Positions 51,559 to 60,500 of a stretch of 64,000 nt of DNA are shown here, piece by piece (position 1 is the stretch's first letter; every line of letters begins with the position of its first letter). Both the position numbers and the translations under genes were made by a program. Origin of the DNA: Chryseobacterium ureilyticum (GTDB taxonomy: Bacteria > Bacteroidota > Bacteroidia > Flavobacteriales > Weeksellaceae); assembly GCF_900156735.1 (NCBI RefSeq), contig NZ_FTOL01000012.1, forward strand, positions 1 through 64,000, read 5' to 3'. The notes under the pieces were generated by a model that was not told where the DNA came from, made no database searches, and saw only the letters and a list, made by a program, of their open reading frames with translations.

Positions 51559-52542
51559 ATGTCAAACTTTGTAGATTACGTAAAGATTCATTGTAAAAGC
51601 GGACACGGAGGAGCAGGTTCTGCCCACCTTCGCCGTGAAAAATATATTCCTAAGGGAGGTCCTGATGGTGGTGACGGAGGTCGTGGAGGACACGTTATCA
51701 TGAGAGGAAATGCTCAGGAATGGACTTTACTTCCGCTTCGTTATACCCGTCACATCAAAGCTGAGCGAGGTGAAAACGGAGCGAAAAACCAGCTTACCGG
51801 AGCTGATGGTGCTGATATTTACATCGATGTTCCTATTGGGAGTATCGCTAAAAATGAAGAAGGAGAAATTATCGGAGAAATTCTTGAAGACAAGCAGGAA
51901 ATCATCTTGATGGAAGGTGGAAAAGGAGGAAGAGGAAACGAATTCTTCAAATCTTCTACCAATCAGACTCCAAGATATGCTCAACCCGGAATGGACGGTC
52001 AGGAAGGCTATATAGTCTTTGAACTTAAAATTTTGGCAGATGTAGGTTTAGTAGGGTTTCCAAATGCAGGAAAATCCACACTTTTAGCTTCTGTTTCTGC
52101 AGCTAAGCCTAAAATTGCAAACTATGCCTTTACCACATTAACTCCTAACCTTGGAATTGTTGATTATAGAAATTACAAATCATTTGTAATGGCTGATATC
52201 CCAGGAATTATTGAAGGTGCAGCGGAAGGAAAAGGATTAGGACACAGATTCCTGAGACATATTGAAAGGAACTCAATCCTGCTATTCTTAATTCCGGCAG
52301 ATTCTGAAGATCACTTCCAGGAATTTAAGATTCTTGAAAATGAATTAAAGGAATACAATCCTGAACTTTTGGATAAAGATTTCATTGTTTCCGTTTCAAA
52401 ATCTGACCTTTTAGATAGTGAACTGAAAAAGGAAATCGCTGCTGAGTTCCCAGAGAATAAACAACCATTATTTTTCTCTGGTGTTACAGGTGAAGGACTT
52501 GTAGAATTGAAGGATGCAATCTGGAAACAATTACACGGATAA
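51559..52542 (+). CDS. obg: GTPase Obg
   Basis: A 327-aa ribosome-assembly GTPase. The Gly-rich Obg domain (1-158) is intact (CKSGHGGAGSAHLRREK, then GGPDGGDGGRGG). The G domain has G1 GFPNAGKSTL, a G2/G3 region NYAFTTLTPNLG and DIPGIIEGAAEGKGLG, and G4 SKSD. The C-terminal OCT domain is absent, as is usual in this phylum. Confidence 0.96.
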   Translation: MSNFVDYVKIHCKSGHGGAGSAHLRREKYIPKGGPDGGDGGRGGHVIMRGNAQEWTLLPLRYTRHIKAERGENGAKNQLTGADGADIYIDVPIGSIAKNEEGEIIGEILEDKQEIILMEGGKGGRGNEFFKSSTNQTPRYAQPGMDGQEGYIVFELKILADVGLVGFPNAGKSTLLASVSAAKPKIANYAFTTLTPNLGIVDYRNYKSFVMADIPGIIEGAAEGKGLGHRFLRHIERNSILLFLIPADSEDHFQEFKILENELKEYNPELLDKDFIVSVSKSDLLDSELKKEIAAEFPENKQPLFFSGVTGEGLVELKDAIWKQLHG

Positions 52543-52566
52543 TTTAATCCAGTTATAAAATACAAA

Positions 52567-52602
52567 ATAAGAGAGGCTTTATTGCTTCTCTTTATTTTTT
52601 TG
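52567..52602 (+). terminator. intrinsic terminator of obg
   Basis: AGAGAGGC pairs with GCTTCTCT (one G-U pair), followed by a T-rich run on the plus strand. Confidence 0.7.
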
Positions 52603-52658
52603 TTATACATAAATTAAACATCTATTTTCAATAATTCCTTCTAAATAAATGTAAAGCA

Positions 52659-52674
52659 AAGGTTATATAACCTT
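52659..52674. promoter_or_regulatory. 16-bp perfect palindrome upstream of the DEAD-box gene
   Basis: AAGGTTATATAACCTT is a perfect 16-bp palindrome that ends 26 bp before the -7 box of the helicase gene. It is a candidate operator. Confidence 0.45.
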
Positions 52675-52700
52675 GAAATACAACTCTTAAAATTTTAACC

Positions 52701-52708
52701 TACCTTTG
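52701..52708 (+). promoter_or_regulatory. -7 box of the RhlE-like helicase gene
   Basis: TACCTTTG matches TAnnTTTG. An in-frame TTG at 52706 lies within the box, so translation cannot sensibly start there; the TTG at 52766 is preferred. Confidence 0.5.
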
Positions 52709-52765
52709 CAGAATGTAATTCTTTCAAACCGAAGGAATTTTTATTTAAATTTTAAAATAATTCAT

Positions 52766-54070
52766 TTGAATTTTACAGACTTAAACTTAATAGAACCTAT
52801 TGCTAAGGCAATCCAGGAACAGGGATATACAGCTCCAACCCCCATTCAGGAAAGATCAATTCCTGAAATATTAAATGGCAGAGATTTTTTAGGCTGCGCA
52901 CAGACAGGGACAGGGAAAACTGCGGCATTTGCTATTCCAATTTTACAAAATCTATCTAAAAATAAAATTCCAAACAAGAATATTAAAGCCTTAATTCTTA
53001 CTCCAACCAGAGAGTTGGCGATCCAGATTGAGGAAAATATCCATGCTTATGGTAAATATCTTCCATTAAAAGAACTCGTGATCTTTGGAGGAGTAAAACA
53101 AGGAAATCAGGAAGCTGCTTTGAAAAAAGGAGTTGATATTCTTGTAGCTACACCGGGAAGACTACTTGATTTTATTGCTCAGGGAATCATCAGCTTAAAA
53201 AATCTTGAAATATTTGTTCTTGATGAAGCCGACAGAATGCTTGATATGGGTTTTGTACATGATGTAAAAAGAATCATTAAGCTTTTACCACAGAGAAGAC
53301 AGACCTTATTTTTCTCAGCAACAATGCCTGGAGAAATTCAGAAGCTTGCTAATTCTATACTAAATAATCCGGTAAAGGTAGAGGTTACTCCAGTTTCTTC
53401 TACTGCTGATACCATCAAACAATCTGTTTATTTTGTAGAGAAGGATAATAAACTGAATTTGTTATCCCATATTCTGAAAAATGATATTTCAGAATCGGTA
53501 TTGGTATTTGCAAGAACCAAACATGGGGCGGATAAGATTGCAAGAAAGCTTCAAAAAGATGAGATCTCAGCAGAAGCAATTCATGGTAATAAATCTCAGA
53601 ATGCTAGACAGAATGCCCTGAATAATTTTAAATCGGGAAAAACAAGGGTTCTTGTAGCTACAGACATTGCAGCGAGAGGAATTGATATTGATGAATTAAA
53701 ATTCGTTATCAATTTTGAATTATCTGATGTTTCCGAAACTTATGTACACAGAATTGGAAGAACAGGAAGAGCGGGTGCTGAAGGAAATTCTATCTCTTTT
53801 GTAGATGGGCTTGATCTTTTAAATTTAAAGAATACGGAAAAGCTTATCGGAAAGAAAATTCCTGTTATTAAAAATCACCCTTTCCATACGGATGATCTGG
53901 TTGCACAGAAAAGAGATTCTAATAACAAACCTGTTGCTCCCCGAACTGAAAAACCAAGAACAACAAATAATACTAATTCTGGGGCAAATAAAAACAAGAA
54001 AAAACCTTCTCAAACGGCTTCTGTTGGATTTAAGAAACCTAAGAATAAGAATTTTACAAGAAAAAAATAA
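52766..54070 (+). CDS. RhlE-like DEAD-box RNA helicase
   Basis: A 434-aa ATP-dependent RNA helicase. Motifs appear in order: Q motif (YTAPTPIQERSIP), I (AQTGTGKT), Ia (PTRELAIQ), II (DEAD), III (SAT), IV (VLVFART), V (ATDIAARGID) and VI (HRIGRTGR). The C-terminal tail is basic and low-complexity (Lys/Asn/Thr-rich). The chosen start is a TTG giving MNFTDLNLIEPIAKA, the family's usual N-terminus, because no ATG is suitable and the longer frame begins inside the promoter. Confidence 0.93.
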   Translation: MNFTDLNLIEPIAKAIQEQGYTAPTPIQERSIPEILNGRDFLGCAQTGTGKTAAFAIPILQNLSKNKIPNKNIKALILTPTRELAIQIEENIHAYGKYLPLKELVIFGGVKQGNQEAALKKGVDILVATPGRLLDFIAQGIISLKNLEIFVLDEADRMLDMGFVHDVKRIIKLLPQRRQTLFFSATMPGEIQKLANSILNNPVKVEVTPVSSTADTIKQSVYFVEKDNKLNLLSHILKNDISESVLVFARTKHGADKIARKLQKDEISAEAIHGNKSQNARQNALNNFKSGKTRVLVATDIAARGIDIDELKFVINFELSDVSETYVHRIGRTGRAGAEGNSISFVDGLDLLNLKNTEKLIGKKIPVIKNHPFHTDDLVAQKRDSNNKPVAPRTEKPRTTNNTNSGANKNKKKPSQTASVGFKKPKNKNFTRKK

Positions 54071-54077
54071 TTTTTAA

Positions 54078-55142
54078 TTAAAATATATTTCTGTATCTGC
54101 TTTTCAAACTAAGAAACCTTTTTTCATAATATTGATATGAGAAATGCGCCACCAGTATTGTGATTAGTGGAATGGCAAGATAACTTGAAACAATGACTAT
54201 ATAGTCATTTATATTGTATTTAGCCACTAGTTTAAGCAAGACAAACCCCACGGGTTGCATTACAATGGTATGATACATATATATTCCGTAAGAAATTTTT
54301 CCAAGATAGATCAGTTTTTTATTTTCAAAAAAACTGATCTTTTTTTGAGTAAAGAAAATAAGAAAAAAACCGAACAAGATTGTACTAAATACTCTATATT
54401 GGAATTCAGACATAGTACTGATAAATAGATTTGTCGTAAAATAAATCAGCAACAGTACACAGCTTACAATCTGAAGAATTCCAAAATATTTATTGGGCTT
54501 AAACTTTAGTAGAGAACACCATCCGGCAAAAGAAAAATAGAAGAACATCATTCTATATTCATCTAAAAATTCAAAATCAGGCATATGATACAGCCCTATA
54601 AATAGAATGGTGAAAATAAGTAAGAATGCTTTGATATTTTTTAAAGAAATGAGCAAAATAAGAGGAGCAATCAGAAGGTAAAACTGTTCCTCTATTCCTA
54701 TGGACCAAAGTATTTCAAGAATCCCTCCCGGTTCAGAAGCAGAAAGAACATTAGGAAAGAAGGTAAAAAGAAGAGCAATTCCTTCCCACAAATTATAATT
54801 ACTTGTAAAATCAAACCCCATTTTGGGAAGAACGACATTATAGTACAATAATCCAATAATAGCCACCAAATAATACAATGGAAAAATTCTGAGTATTCTT
54901 CTTATATAAAAATTCCTCAGATTTATTTTACCTGTGATCATTTTCTCCTCAAACAACTGTCTGATAATAAGAAAACCACTTAAAGAAAAAAACATATATA
55001 CTGCTTCACGTCCTTTATCAAACAGAGGCAACTCATAAAAAGTAGGTAAACCTCTGTTATCGAAGAACTGAGGAATATGAAAAATCACAACCAGTAAAGC
55101 TAGAAAAAACCTCAGTGAAGTAATATTAGGTAGTACTTTCAT
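54078..55142 (-). CDS. acyltransferase family membrane protein (AT-3)
   Basis: A 354-aa, ten-helix acyltransferase-3 family protein (OafA/WecH type). The start is typical (ITSLRFFLALLVVIFHI with the key Arg and His), and the second block is KGREAVYMFFSLSGFLIIRQL. It would O-acylate sugars of LPS, capsule or other surface glycans. It is last in the GSCFA-DUF4269-TatD operon, 9 bp after tatD, and ends 7 bp from the convergent helicase gene. Confidence 0.9.
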   Translation of the reverse strand: MKVLPNITSLRFFLALLVVIFHIPQFFDNRGLPTFYELPLFDKGREAVYMFFSLSGFLIIRQLFEEKMITGKINLRNFYIRRILRIFPLYYLVAIIGLLYYNVVLPKMGFDFTSNYNLWEGIALLFTFFPNVLSASEPGGILEILWSIGIEEQFYLLIAPLILLISLKNIKAFLLIFTILFIGLYHMPDFEFLDEYRMMFFYFSFAGWCSLLKFKPNKYFGILQIVSCVLLLIYFTTNLFISTMSEFQYRVFSTILFGFFLIFFTQKKISFFENKKLIYLGKISYGIYMYHTIVMQPVGFVLLKLVAKYNINDYIVIVSSYLAIPLITILVAHFSYQYYEKRFLSLKSRYRNIF

Positions 55143-55151
55143 TCCTATCTG

Positions 55152-55916
55152 TTAGATAACAAAAAGTTTCTTAGCATTCTCCGTAGTAATCCTATCTATC
55201 TCTGTAAAATCTATTCCATAGATATCTACCAGTTTTCCTGCCACAAGATCAAGATAAGAACTTTCGTTTCTCTTTCCTCTGTACGGAACCGGGGCAAGAT
55301 AAGGTGAATCGGTTTCCAAAACTATTTTATCTAAAGGAACTTCACTTAAAAACTGATCAATCTTTCCATTTTTAAATGTTACTACTCCTCCGATTCCTAG
55401 AATAAAATTAAGATCAATAGCATGCTGAGCCTGCTCAAGATTTCCTGAAAAACAATGAAAAATCCCTCTTAATTTTGGATGTTTTTTTCTTTCCAGAACT
55501 TCAAATGTTTCCTCAAAGCTTTCTCTCGTATGGATCACAATCGGAAGGTCTTTTTCAATTGCCCAATCAATCTGCTGTTCAAAAACTTTTACCTGAATAT
55601 CCAGTGTTGTTTTATCCCAATACAGATCAATTCCGATCTCTCCTATTGCTGGAAAATGTCTGTCGTCAAGATAATTCTTTACAATTTCTAATTCCTTTTC
55701 CCAGGATTCAGGTTTTACATAGCAAGGATGAAGCCCCATCATTGAAAAAATCTGTCCCGGATATTCTGTTTCCAAGTTCAACATTTTTACATGAGATTCT
55801 GAATCAATCGCCGGAAGATAAAATTCAGAAATACCTTTATCTAAAGCTCTTTGAATAGCTTCTTTTCTATCTTCATCAAATTCTTCTGCGTATAAATGTG
55901 TATGTGTATCAATCAT
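55152..55916 (-). CDS. TatD family metal-dependent DNase
   Basis: A 254-aa metal-dependent hydrolase of the TatD family (YcfH/YabD). Metal ligands appear in DTHTHLY, GEIGIDLYWD, IHTRESF and FHCFSGN, and the last Asp in ETDSPYLAP. Such enzymes are 3'-5' exonucleases or act on tRNA or peptides; precise role is open. It lies 3 bp after the DUF4269 gene. Confidence 0.93.
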   Translation of the reverse strand: MIDTHTHLYAEEFDEDRKEAIQRALDKGISEFYLPAIDSESHVKMLNLETEYPGQIFSMMGLHPCYVKPESWEKELEIVKNYLDDRHFPAIGEIGIDLYWDKTTLDIQVKVFEQQIDWAIEKDLPIVIHTRESFEETFEVLERKKHPKLRGIFHCFSGNLEQAQHAIDLNFILGIGGVVTFKNGKIDQFLSEVPLDKIVLETDSPYLAPVPYRGKRNESSYLDLVAGKLVDIYGIDFTEIDRITTENAKKLFVI

Positions 55917-55919
55917 TTT

Positions 55920-56441
55920 CTATAGTTTTAACAGATCTTCATAAGGGTTTTCAAGGTTCATCAGCATTCCAAATGCCGGTTCTGTCTTAATACCCTGCTT
56001 TTTAAGTTCTATTATTTTGTGTTTAAATTCTTCTCCTTTTTCCTGTAATATTTTGTGTTCAGCAATCATATGAAGATAAGCGTTCTGCTGAGTGGTGGGC
56101 TTATTCTGTCCGAAAATTTCAATCGGAAATTCTTCCAGAATAAAATTCAGTGTAATACATTTTTCACCATTTATGATGGGATATTCCACTTCTACATCGT
56201 AAGGAATAAATTTACTGAACATTAGGTCATCCAAAAATTCCTCCTCAAATTCTAAATTCACTTCACAAATAAGATCCAGATCACTTCCTGCTATATCAAT
56301 TTCAATGGGAACAGTTCCGGCTAGAATAGGTGAATAAAGTTTTAATTTTTCAAAAACTCTGTATTTTATCAAAACCTCGTAGGCTCTTTTCTGTCTTTCA
56401 TTTCCGGTTTTAAGATAATCAATTCGGGTAAAATCAATCAT
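55920..56441 (-). CDS. DUF4269 family protein (nucleotidyltransferase-like)
   Basis: A 173-aa soluble protein. The DUF4269 region has LAGTVPIEIDIAGSDLDLICEV, with a GSDLDLI-type motif resembling the metal-binding GS..D.D of minimal nucleotidyltransferases, and later FPIEIFGQNKPTTQQNAYLHM. Family function is not established. It overlaps the GSCFA gene by 4 bp (ATGA), which suggests translational coupling. Confidence 0.82.
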   Translation of the reverse strand: MIDFTRIDYLKTGNERQKRAYEVLIKYRVFEKLKLYSPILAGTVPIEIDIAGSDLDLICEVNLEFEEEFLDDLMFSKFIPYDVEVEYPIINGEKCITLNFILEEFPIEIFGQNKPTTQQNAYLHMIAEHKILQEKGEEFKHKIIELKKQGIKTEPAFGMLMNLENPYEDLLKL

Positions 56442-57394
56442 TTTGGAAATATTGTATGTTTTACTTTTTTACGCTGGCTTTCAATTCTTTGATCCAGTTT
56501 TTCTCTGAATTCAATGAATTTCGGATCTTTAACGTCATTGGTTTTATGCTCCAATGCTTTGATAATCTTAAAGTTATCTTTAATGAAGTTTTGAGTTTCA
56601 TCCGAAAAATAAGAATCTCCAAATTTATCAAAGATATAATTGACCGCTTGAGTACTTGGATGAATCATATCTTCTTTATAAAAACGATAGTCTCTCAAAT
56701 CATCCATTAAAATCTCATATACCGGCAAGTAATGACAGTCTTCAAACATGGATATAGACTCATGTATTGCTGTAATTAATTTGGATTTACTCAATTGATT
56801 TTCCACCATTCCATCCTTGGTATGTCTTACTGGAGAAACTGAAAACAAGATTTGTACACCTTCTTTACAGATATCTTTAAGTTCAAGAATTGTATTGTAA
56901 ATAGCTCCTGTTAATTCTTGATGGGAAAGTAATCGTTTTTCGAAAAACTTCTGCGGAATTTTATGGCAGTTTGCGACAAGTTTATTCTTGGGGGTAAATT
57001 CATAGATAAAGGATGATCCATAGGTAATAATGACCCAATCCGCCTCCTGAAGAAAAGCATTCCCTTCTTCAATAGCCTCATTGATTTTATCCAGCGTTTG
57101 ATGAATATATCTTGTATCAAAATTGGTATGATGATCCAGTGAAATATATTCCTCGTTGTAGATAATCAGCTCTTCTTCTACATAAAATGAAGAATCATGA
57201 AGTCTTTTTATCGCATTATTGATAGAAAAAGGATTGAAAATAGTTCCAAAAGGATTATTTAAGGTCTGAAGTTGCCCATCTTTCAGTAATTCAGTCATTT
57301 CAGAGGCAAAGCAAGACCCTATTGAAAATATTCGATCTTCAATTTCAATTTTCTTCTCTGATTTTGGAATATTTACTTCTGTTCTGAACTTCAT
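56438..57394 (-). CDS. GSCFA domain protein
   Basis: A 318-aa protein named for its GSCFA motif (SIGSCFASEM, residues 25-34). The next blocks are NPFGTIFNPFS and WVIITYGSSFIYEF, then SPVRHTKDGMVENQLSKS and IHPSTQAVNYIFDKFGD. The fold is SGNH-hydrolase-like with Ser, Asp and His in matching places (DMIHPS), so an esterase role is likely. It is the first gene of a four-gene operon and is 72 bp from the polyprenyl synthetase gene. Confidence 0.85.
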   Translation of the reverse strand: MKFRTEVNIPKSEKKIEIEDRIFSIGSCFASEMTELLKDGQLQTLNNPFGTIFNPFSINNAIKRLHDSSFYVEEELIIYNEEYISLDHHTNFDTRYIHQTLDKINEAIEEGNAFLQEADWVIITYGSSFIYEFTPKNKLVANCHKIPQKFFEKRLLSHQELTGAIYNTILELKDICKEGVQILFSVSPVRHTKDGMVENQLSKSKLITAIHESISMFEDCHYLPVYEILMDDLRDYRFYKEDMIHPSTQAVNYIFDKFGDSYFSDETQNFIKDNFKIIKALEHKTNDVKDPKFIEFREKLDQRIESQRKKVKHTIFPK

Positions 57395-57398
57395 TATA

Positions 57399-57464
57399 GA
57401 TGTTAGGTGTTAGGTAATAGGTTGCAGGCAATTTTGTTACCTACTTCCTATCACCTGTAACCTT
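57399..57464. repeat. word-repeat imperfect hairpin upstream of the GSCFA gene
   Basis: 57399-57423, made of GTTAGGT words, matches the reverse complement of 57440-57464 at 18 of 25 positions. Confidence 0.55.
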
Positions 57465-57466
57465 AT

Positions 57467-58438
57467 TTAGCTTTCTCTTCTTAACAAATAATTCGCTAAT
57501 TCAATAAATGGTTTTTTCTTTTCGTCCGGAATATCAATTTTCTGAAGATAGCTCTGACCGATCTCATTATGTTTTTCAATCAGACGAAGTGCTTTTTCAT
57601 CTACTTTTGTTCTTCTGAAGATCTTTTCAACCCCGTAAATTTTGTCTACGTTATCTGTCTTTTTAGAATACCAGTAGTCAAGCTCTTTTCTTTCTTCATC
57701 CGTAGCGTGTTCTCTTGCTAACAAGTAAAGAACCGTCTTCTTGTTTTCATAAATATCTCCAGCATGCTTTTTCCCAAACTGTGCCTGATCTCCGAATACA
57801 TCAAGATAGTCATCCATAATCTGGAATGCTATACCGATATGTTTTCCAAAGTTGAAAATCGCTTTTGCATCTTTAAAGTCTGCTCTCGCAATTAATGCTC
57901 CGATCTCAAAAGAAGAAGCACTTAATACTCCGGTTTTATAAGTAATCATTCTGATATAATCATCAAAAGTCACATTCTCCTGAGTTTCAAAATTAATATC
58001 ATACTGTTGTCCTTCACATAAAAGAAGTCCTGTATGGGTAAAAATTCTGATACAAGCTTTGAAAATTTCGGGTTCAAGATCTTCAAAAAACTTGTATGCT
58101 TTAAGCATCAATCCGTCACCGGAAAGAATTCCCACATTAATGCCGTGTAGAGTATGAATGGTAGGTTTGTTTCTTCTTAAAGGAGCTTCATCCATAATAT
58201 CATCATGGATCAGGGTAAAATTATGGAAAAATTCAATTGCCAAAGCTGGCTTTATCGCCTGTTTAAGATCTCCACCGAAAAGATCACATGCCATCAGTAC
58301 CATAATGGGACGAAGACGTTTTCCACCGTGGGAAATTATATAATTCATCGGATCATATAACTCCGTAGGTTTATCTTTAAAAGTGTACTTATTAATGGCG
58401 TCAGCAACAATCTGTTGGTATCTGTCTAAAAATTCCAT
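57467..58438 (-). CDS. polyprenyl (isoprenyl diphosphate) synthetase
   Basis: A 323-aa trans-prenyltransferase. The first Asp-rich motif is LIHDDIMDEAPLRR (about 78-91), the second is QIMDDYLDVFGD, and HGGKRLRPIMVL and the LysThr in YKTG are conserved. It would condense isopentenyl diphosphate to give the C20-C40 chains for menaquinone or other polyprenyl products; chain length cannot be told. A promoter (TTTG, 23 bp, TATTTTTG) lies upstream. Confidence 0.93.
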   Translation of the reverse strand: MEFLDRYQQIVADAINKYTFKDKPTELYDPMNYIISHGGKRLRPIMVLMACDLFGGDLKQAIKPALAIEFFHNFTLIHDDIMDEAPLRRNKPTIHTLHGINVGILSGDGLMLKAYKFFEDLEPEIFKACIRIFTHTGLLLCEGQQYDINFETQENVTFDDYIRMITYKTGVLSASSFEIGALIARADFKDAKAIFNFGKHIGIAFQIMDDYLDVFGDQAQFGKKHAGDIYENKKTVLYLLAREHATDEERKELDYWYSKKTDNVDKIYGVEKIFRRTKVDEKALRLIEKHNEIGQSYLQKIDIPDEKKKPFIELANYLLRRES

Positions 58439-58456
58439 AAAATCTTATAATTTGAA

Positions 58457-58491
58457 CAAAAATACGATTTTTCAGGGCTTTATAAAACAAA
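58457..58491 (-). promoter_or_regulatory. promoter of the polyprenyl synthetase gene
   Basis: On the minus strand TTTG (58488-58491) is followed after 23 bp by TATTTTTG (58457-58464), 19 bp upstream of the ATG. Confidence 0.5.
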
Positions 58492-58520
58492 AAACTTTGC
58501 CCAAATGGACAAAGTTTATA
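58487..58520 (-). terminator. intrinsic terminator of the pit gene
   Basis: AAACTTTG (58492-58499) pairs with CAAAGTTT (58510-58517), followed on the minus strand by a T-run. It overlaps the start of the polyprenyl synthetase promoter. Confidence 0.7.
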
Positions 58521-58542
58521 TGATAATTGTGATTTTTTTATC

Positions 58543-59685
58543 TTAAGAAAGGAAAGTTACAATAAGATATGTAATTCCTGCTACAAGAGCTGAAATAGGA
58601 ATAGTTAATACCCAAGCCCAAAGTAAGCTTACTGTAATTCCCCATCTTACTGCTGAAATTCTTTTCGTTAATCCTACTCCGATGATAGAACCTGTAATCG
58701 TGTGTGTTGTAGATACAGGAATACCGAAGTGGTCTGTGATAAATAAGGTAATAGCTCCTGCAGTTTCTGCACTTACACCTTCTAATGAAGTCACCTTAGT
58801 GATCTTTGTTCCCATTGTTTTAATGATCTTCCAACCACCACTCATTGTTCCTAAAGCAATAGCGATAAATGAAACCAAAGGAACCCAGATATAATGCTGT
58901 GCAAAATAATCAAAACGTCCTGCAGAAGGAATGTTCAGATATTGTACATCCTGAAGCATATTAACGTGATAATAAATTACTGCTGCCCCAATGATTCCCA
59001 TTACTTTCTGAGCATCATTCAAACCGTGTCCTAAACTAAACAATGCAGATGAAACCAACTGTAATCTTTTGAAAGATTTGTCCGCTTTGTGAGGGTTTGA
59101 TCTTTTATATAGGTGAACAATAATTAATGTAATAATGATCGAGATAATCATCCCTATAATCGGTGCCATAAAAATGAACAGGAAGATAGGAATTACTTTA
59201 TCAAACTTTACAACACTCTGATGAGTTACCTGGCTTAAAGCTTCTTTAGCCGTCTCCCAGAAACCAAGTTCTGGCTGAGCTGCTGCCACATCATGATAAT
59301 CCATCATGAAAGCATGCATAAGAGCTGCTCCCAGGAAACCTCCGATCAACGTATGAGATGATGAGGAAGGGATTCCAAACCACCATGTCAAAAGGTTCCA
59401 GGCAATCGCTGCCACAAGACCGGAAAATATAACTTCAAGGGTGATAAAATTCTCATTAACTGTTTTGGCAATTGTATTACCAATTTTGAATTCTCCAATA
59501 ATATAAGCAGCAATAAAGAAAGCCGCAAAGTTCCAAAGTGCTGCCCAAAGTACAGCCTGGAATGGAGTTAAAACTTTTGTAGATACGATAGTTGCAATCG
59601 AGTTGGCAGCATCATGGAAACCATTGATATAATCAAAGATCAACGCCAACGCAATAATAACTACAAGTAAAATCGGAAATTCCAT
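58543..59685 (-). CDS. pit: low-affinity inorganic phosphate transporter (Pit)
   Basis: A 380-aa, ten-helix PiT-family transporter that carries phosphate with protons or as metal phosphate. The two signature repeats are FDYINGFHDAANSIATIV near residue 17 and HGLNDAQKVMGII, with GIPSSSSHTLIGG and GIPVSTTHTITGS as the second pair. It lies 23 bp after the DUF47 gene, the usual Pit partner pair. Confidence 0.95.
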   Translation of the reverse strand: MEFPILLVVIIALALIFDYINGFHDAANSIATIVSTKVLTPFQAVLWAALWNFAAFFIAAYIIGEFKIGNTIAKTVNENFITLEVIFSGLVAAIAWNLLTWWFGIPSSSSHTLIGGFLGAALMHAFMMDYHDVAAAQPELGFWETAKEALSQVTHQSVVKFDKVIPIFLFIFMAPIIGMIISIIITLIIVHLYKRSNPHKADKSFKRLQLVSSALFSLGHGLNDAQKVMGIIGAAVIYYHVNMLQDVQYLNIPSAGRFDYFAQHYIWVPLVSFIAIALGTMSGGWKIIKTMGTKITKVTSLEGVSAETAGAITLFITDHFGIPVSTTHTITGSIIGVGLTKRISAVRWGITVSLLWAWVLTIPISALVAGITYLIVTFLS

Positions 59686-59708
59686 TTTTTGCTATGTATT
59701 GTTATCTT

Positions 59709-60347
59709 TTAGGCGTATTTAATCATGATGTTCTCAATTGTATTGGCAACATCTTCTGCTTTATCTGTTACGATTTCAAGATAGTTCAATACAGATGAAA
59801 CCTTAATGATATTGATAGCATCGTTGGTTTCAAATAACTCTACCATTGAGTTAGAAAGCAGATCATCTGCGATATTTTCAATAGAGTTTACTTTAATACA
59901 AGCTTCTTTCACCTGCTCCATGTTCTTGAACCCTTTAAGGTTTTTCATTGCATTTTGAATTTCAAGACATGCTTTGTGAATCAATAGAGAGAAATCTGAG
60001 TAAGCTTTCATCTCCGGAGATTTGTATAGGAAGATATATTTTGTAGAAGCGTAGATATAATCTGCGATATCATCCAATCCTGTTGCCAATGTGTGAATAT
60101 CTTCACGGTCGAAAGGAGTGATGAAGTTTTTGCCTAGTTCTACAAAGATCTCATGAGTAAGTTCGTCATTTTTATGTTCGAAATCGCTCATTTTTTTCAA
60201 CATTGAATCATCATTAAGATCGAAATCCTTGATTCCTGTGTTGAATTCTTCAGACATTGCAACTAGGTTTTCAGTTACCTTTTCAAAAAGTACAAAGAAG
60301 ATTTTATCTTTTGGTTGAAAAGCGTGGAAAATATTACCAATTCCCAT
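59709..60347 (-). CDS. DUF47 family phosphate-transport accessory protein
   Basis: A 212-aa all-helical PhoU-like protein of the DUF47 family (Pit accessory protein). Acidic metal-site motifs are seen (DFEHKNDELTHEIF and ATGLDDIADYIYAS, ESIENIADDLLS-like). Together with the adjacent pit gene it would regulate phosphate uptake. The start matches the family (MGIGNIFHAFQPKDK). Confidence 0.93.
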   Translation of the reverse strand: MGIGNIFHAFQPKDKIFFVLFEKVTENLVAMSEEFNTGIKDFDLNDDSMLKKMSDFEHKNDELTHEIFVELGKNFITPFDREDIHTLATGLDDIADYIYASTKYIFLYKSPEMKAYSDFSLLIHKACLEIQNAMKNLKGFKNMEQVKEACIKVNSIENIADDLLSNSMVELFETNDAINIIKVSSVLNYLEIVTDKAEDVANTIENIMIKYA

Positions 60348-60453
60348 TTTTTAGTATTTATAATTCGTGTGCAAATTTCCTAAAAAAGGATCGCCCATGA
60401 AACTATATGACATTAAGTTTTGTTAACATTCGCTTATCTACTGATAATCAAAT

Positions 60454-60480
60454 AAAAAAACCGACATTACTGCCGGTTTT
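60454..60480 (-). terminator. intrinsic terminator of the deaD gene
   Basis: AAACCG and CGGTTT form a stem, followed on the minus strand by seven T residues. Confidence 0.75.
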
Positions 60481-60500
60481 ATATGGTATAAAAAAGTGAC

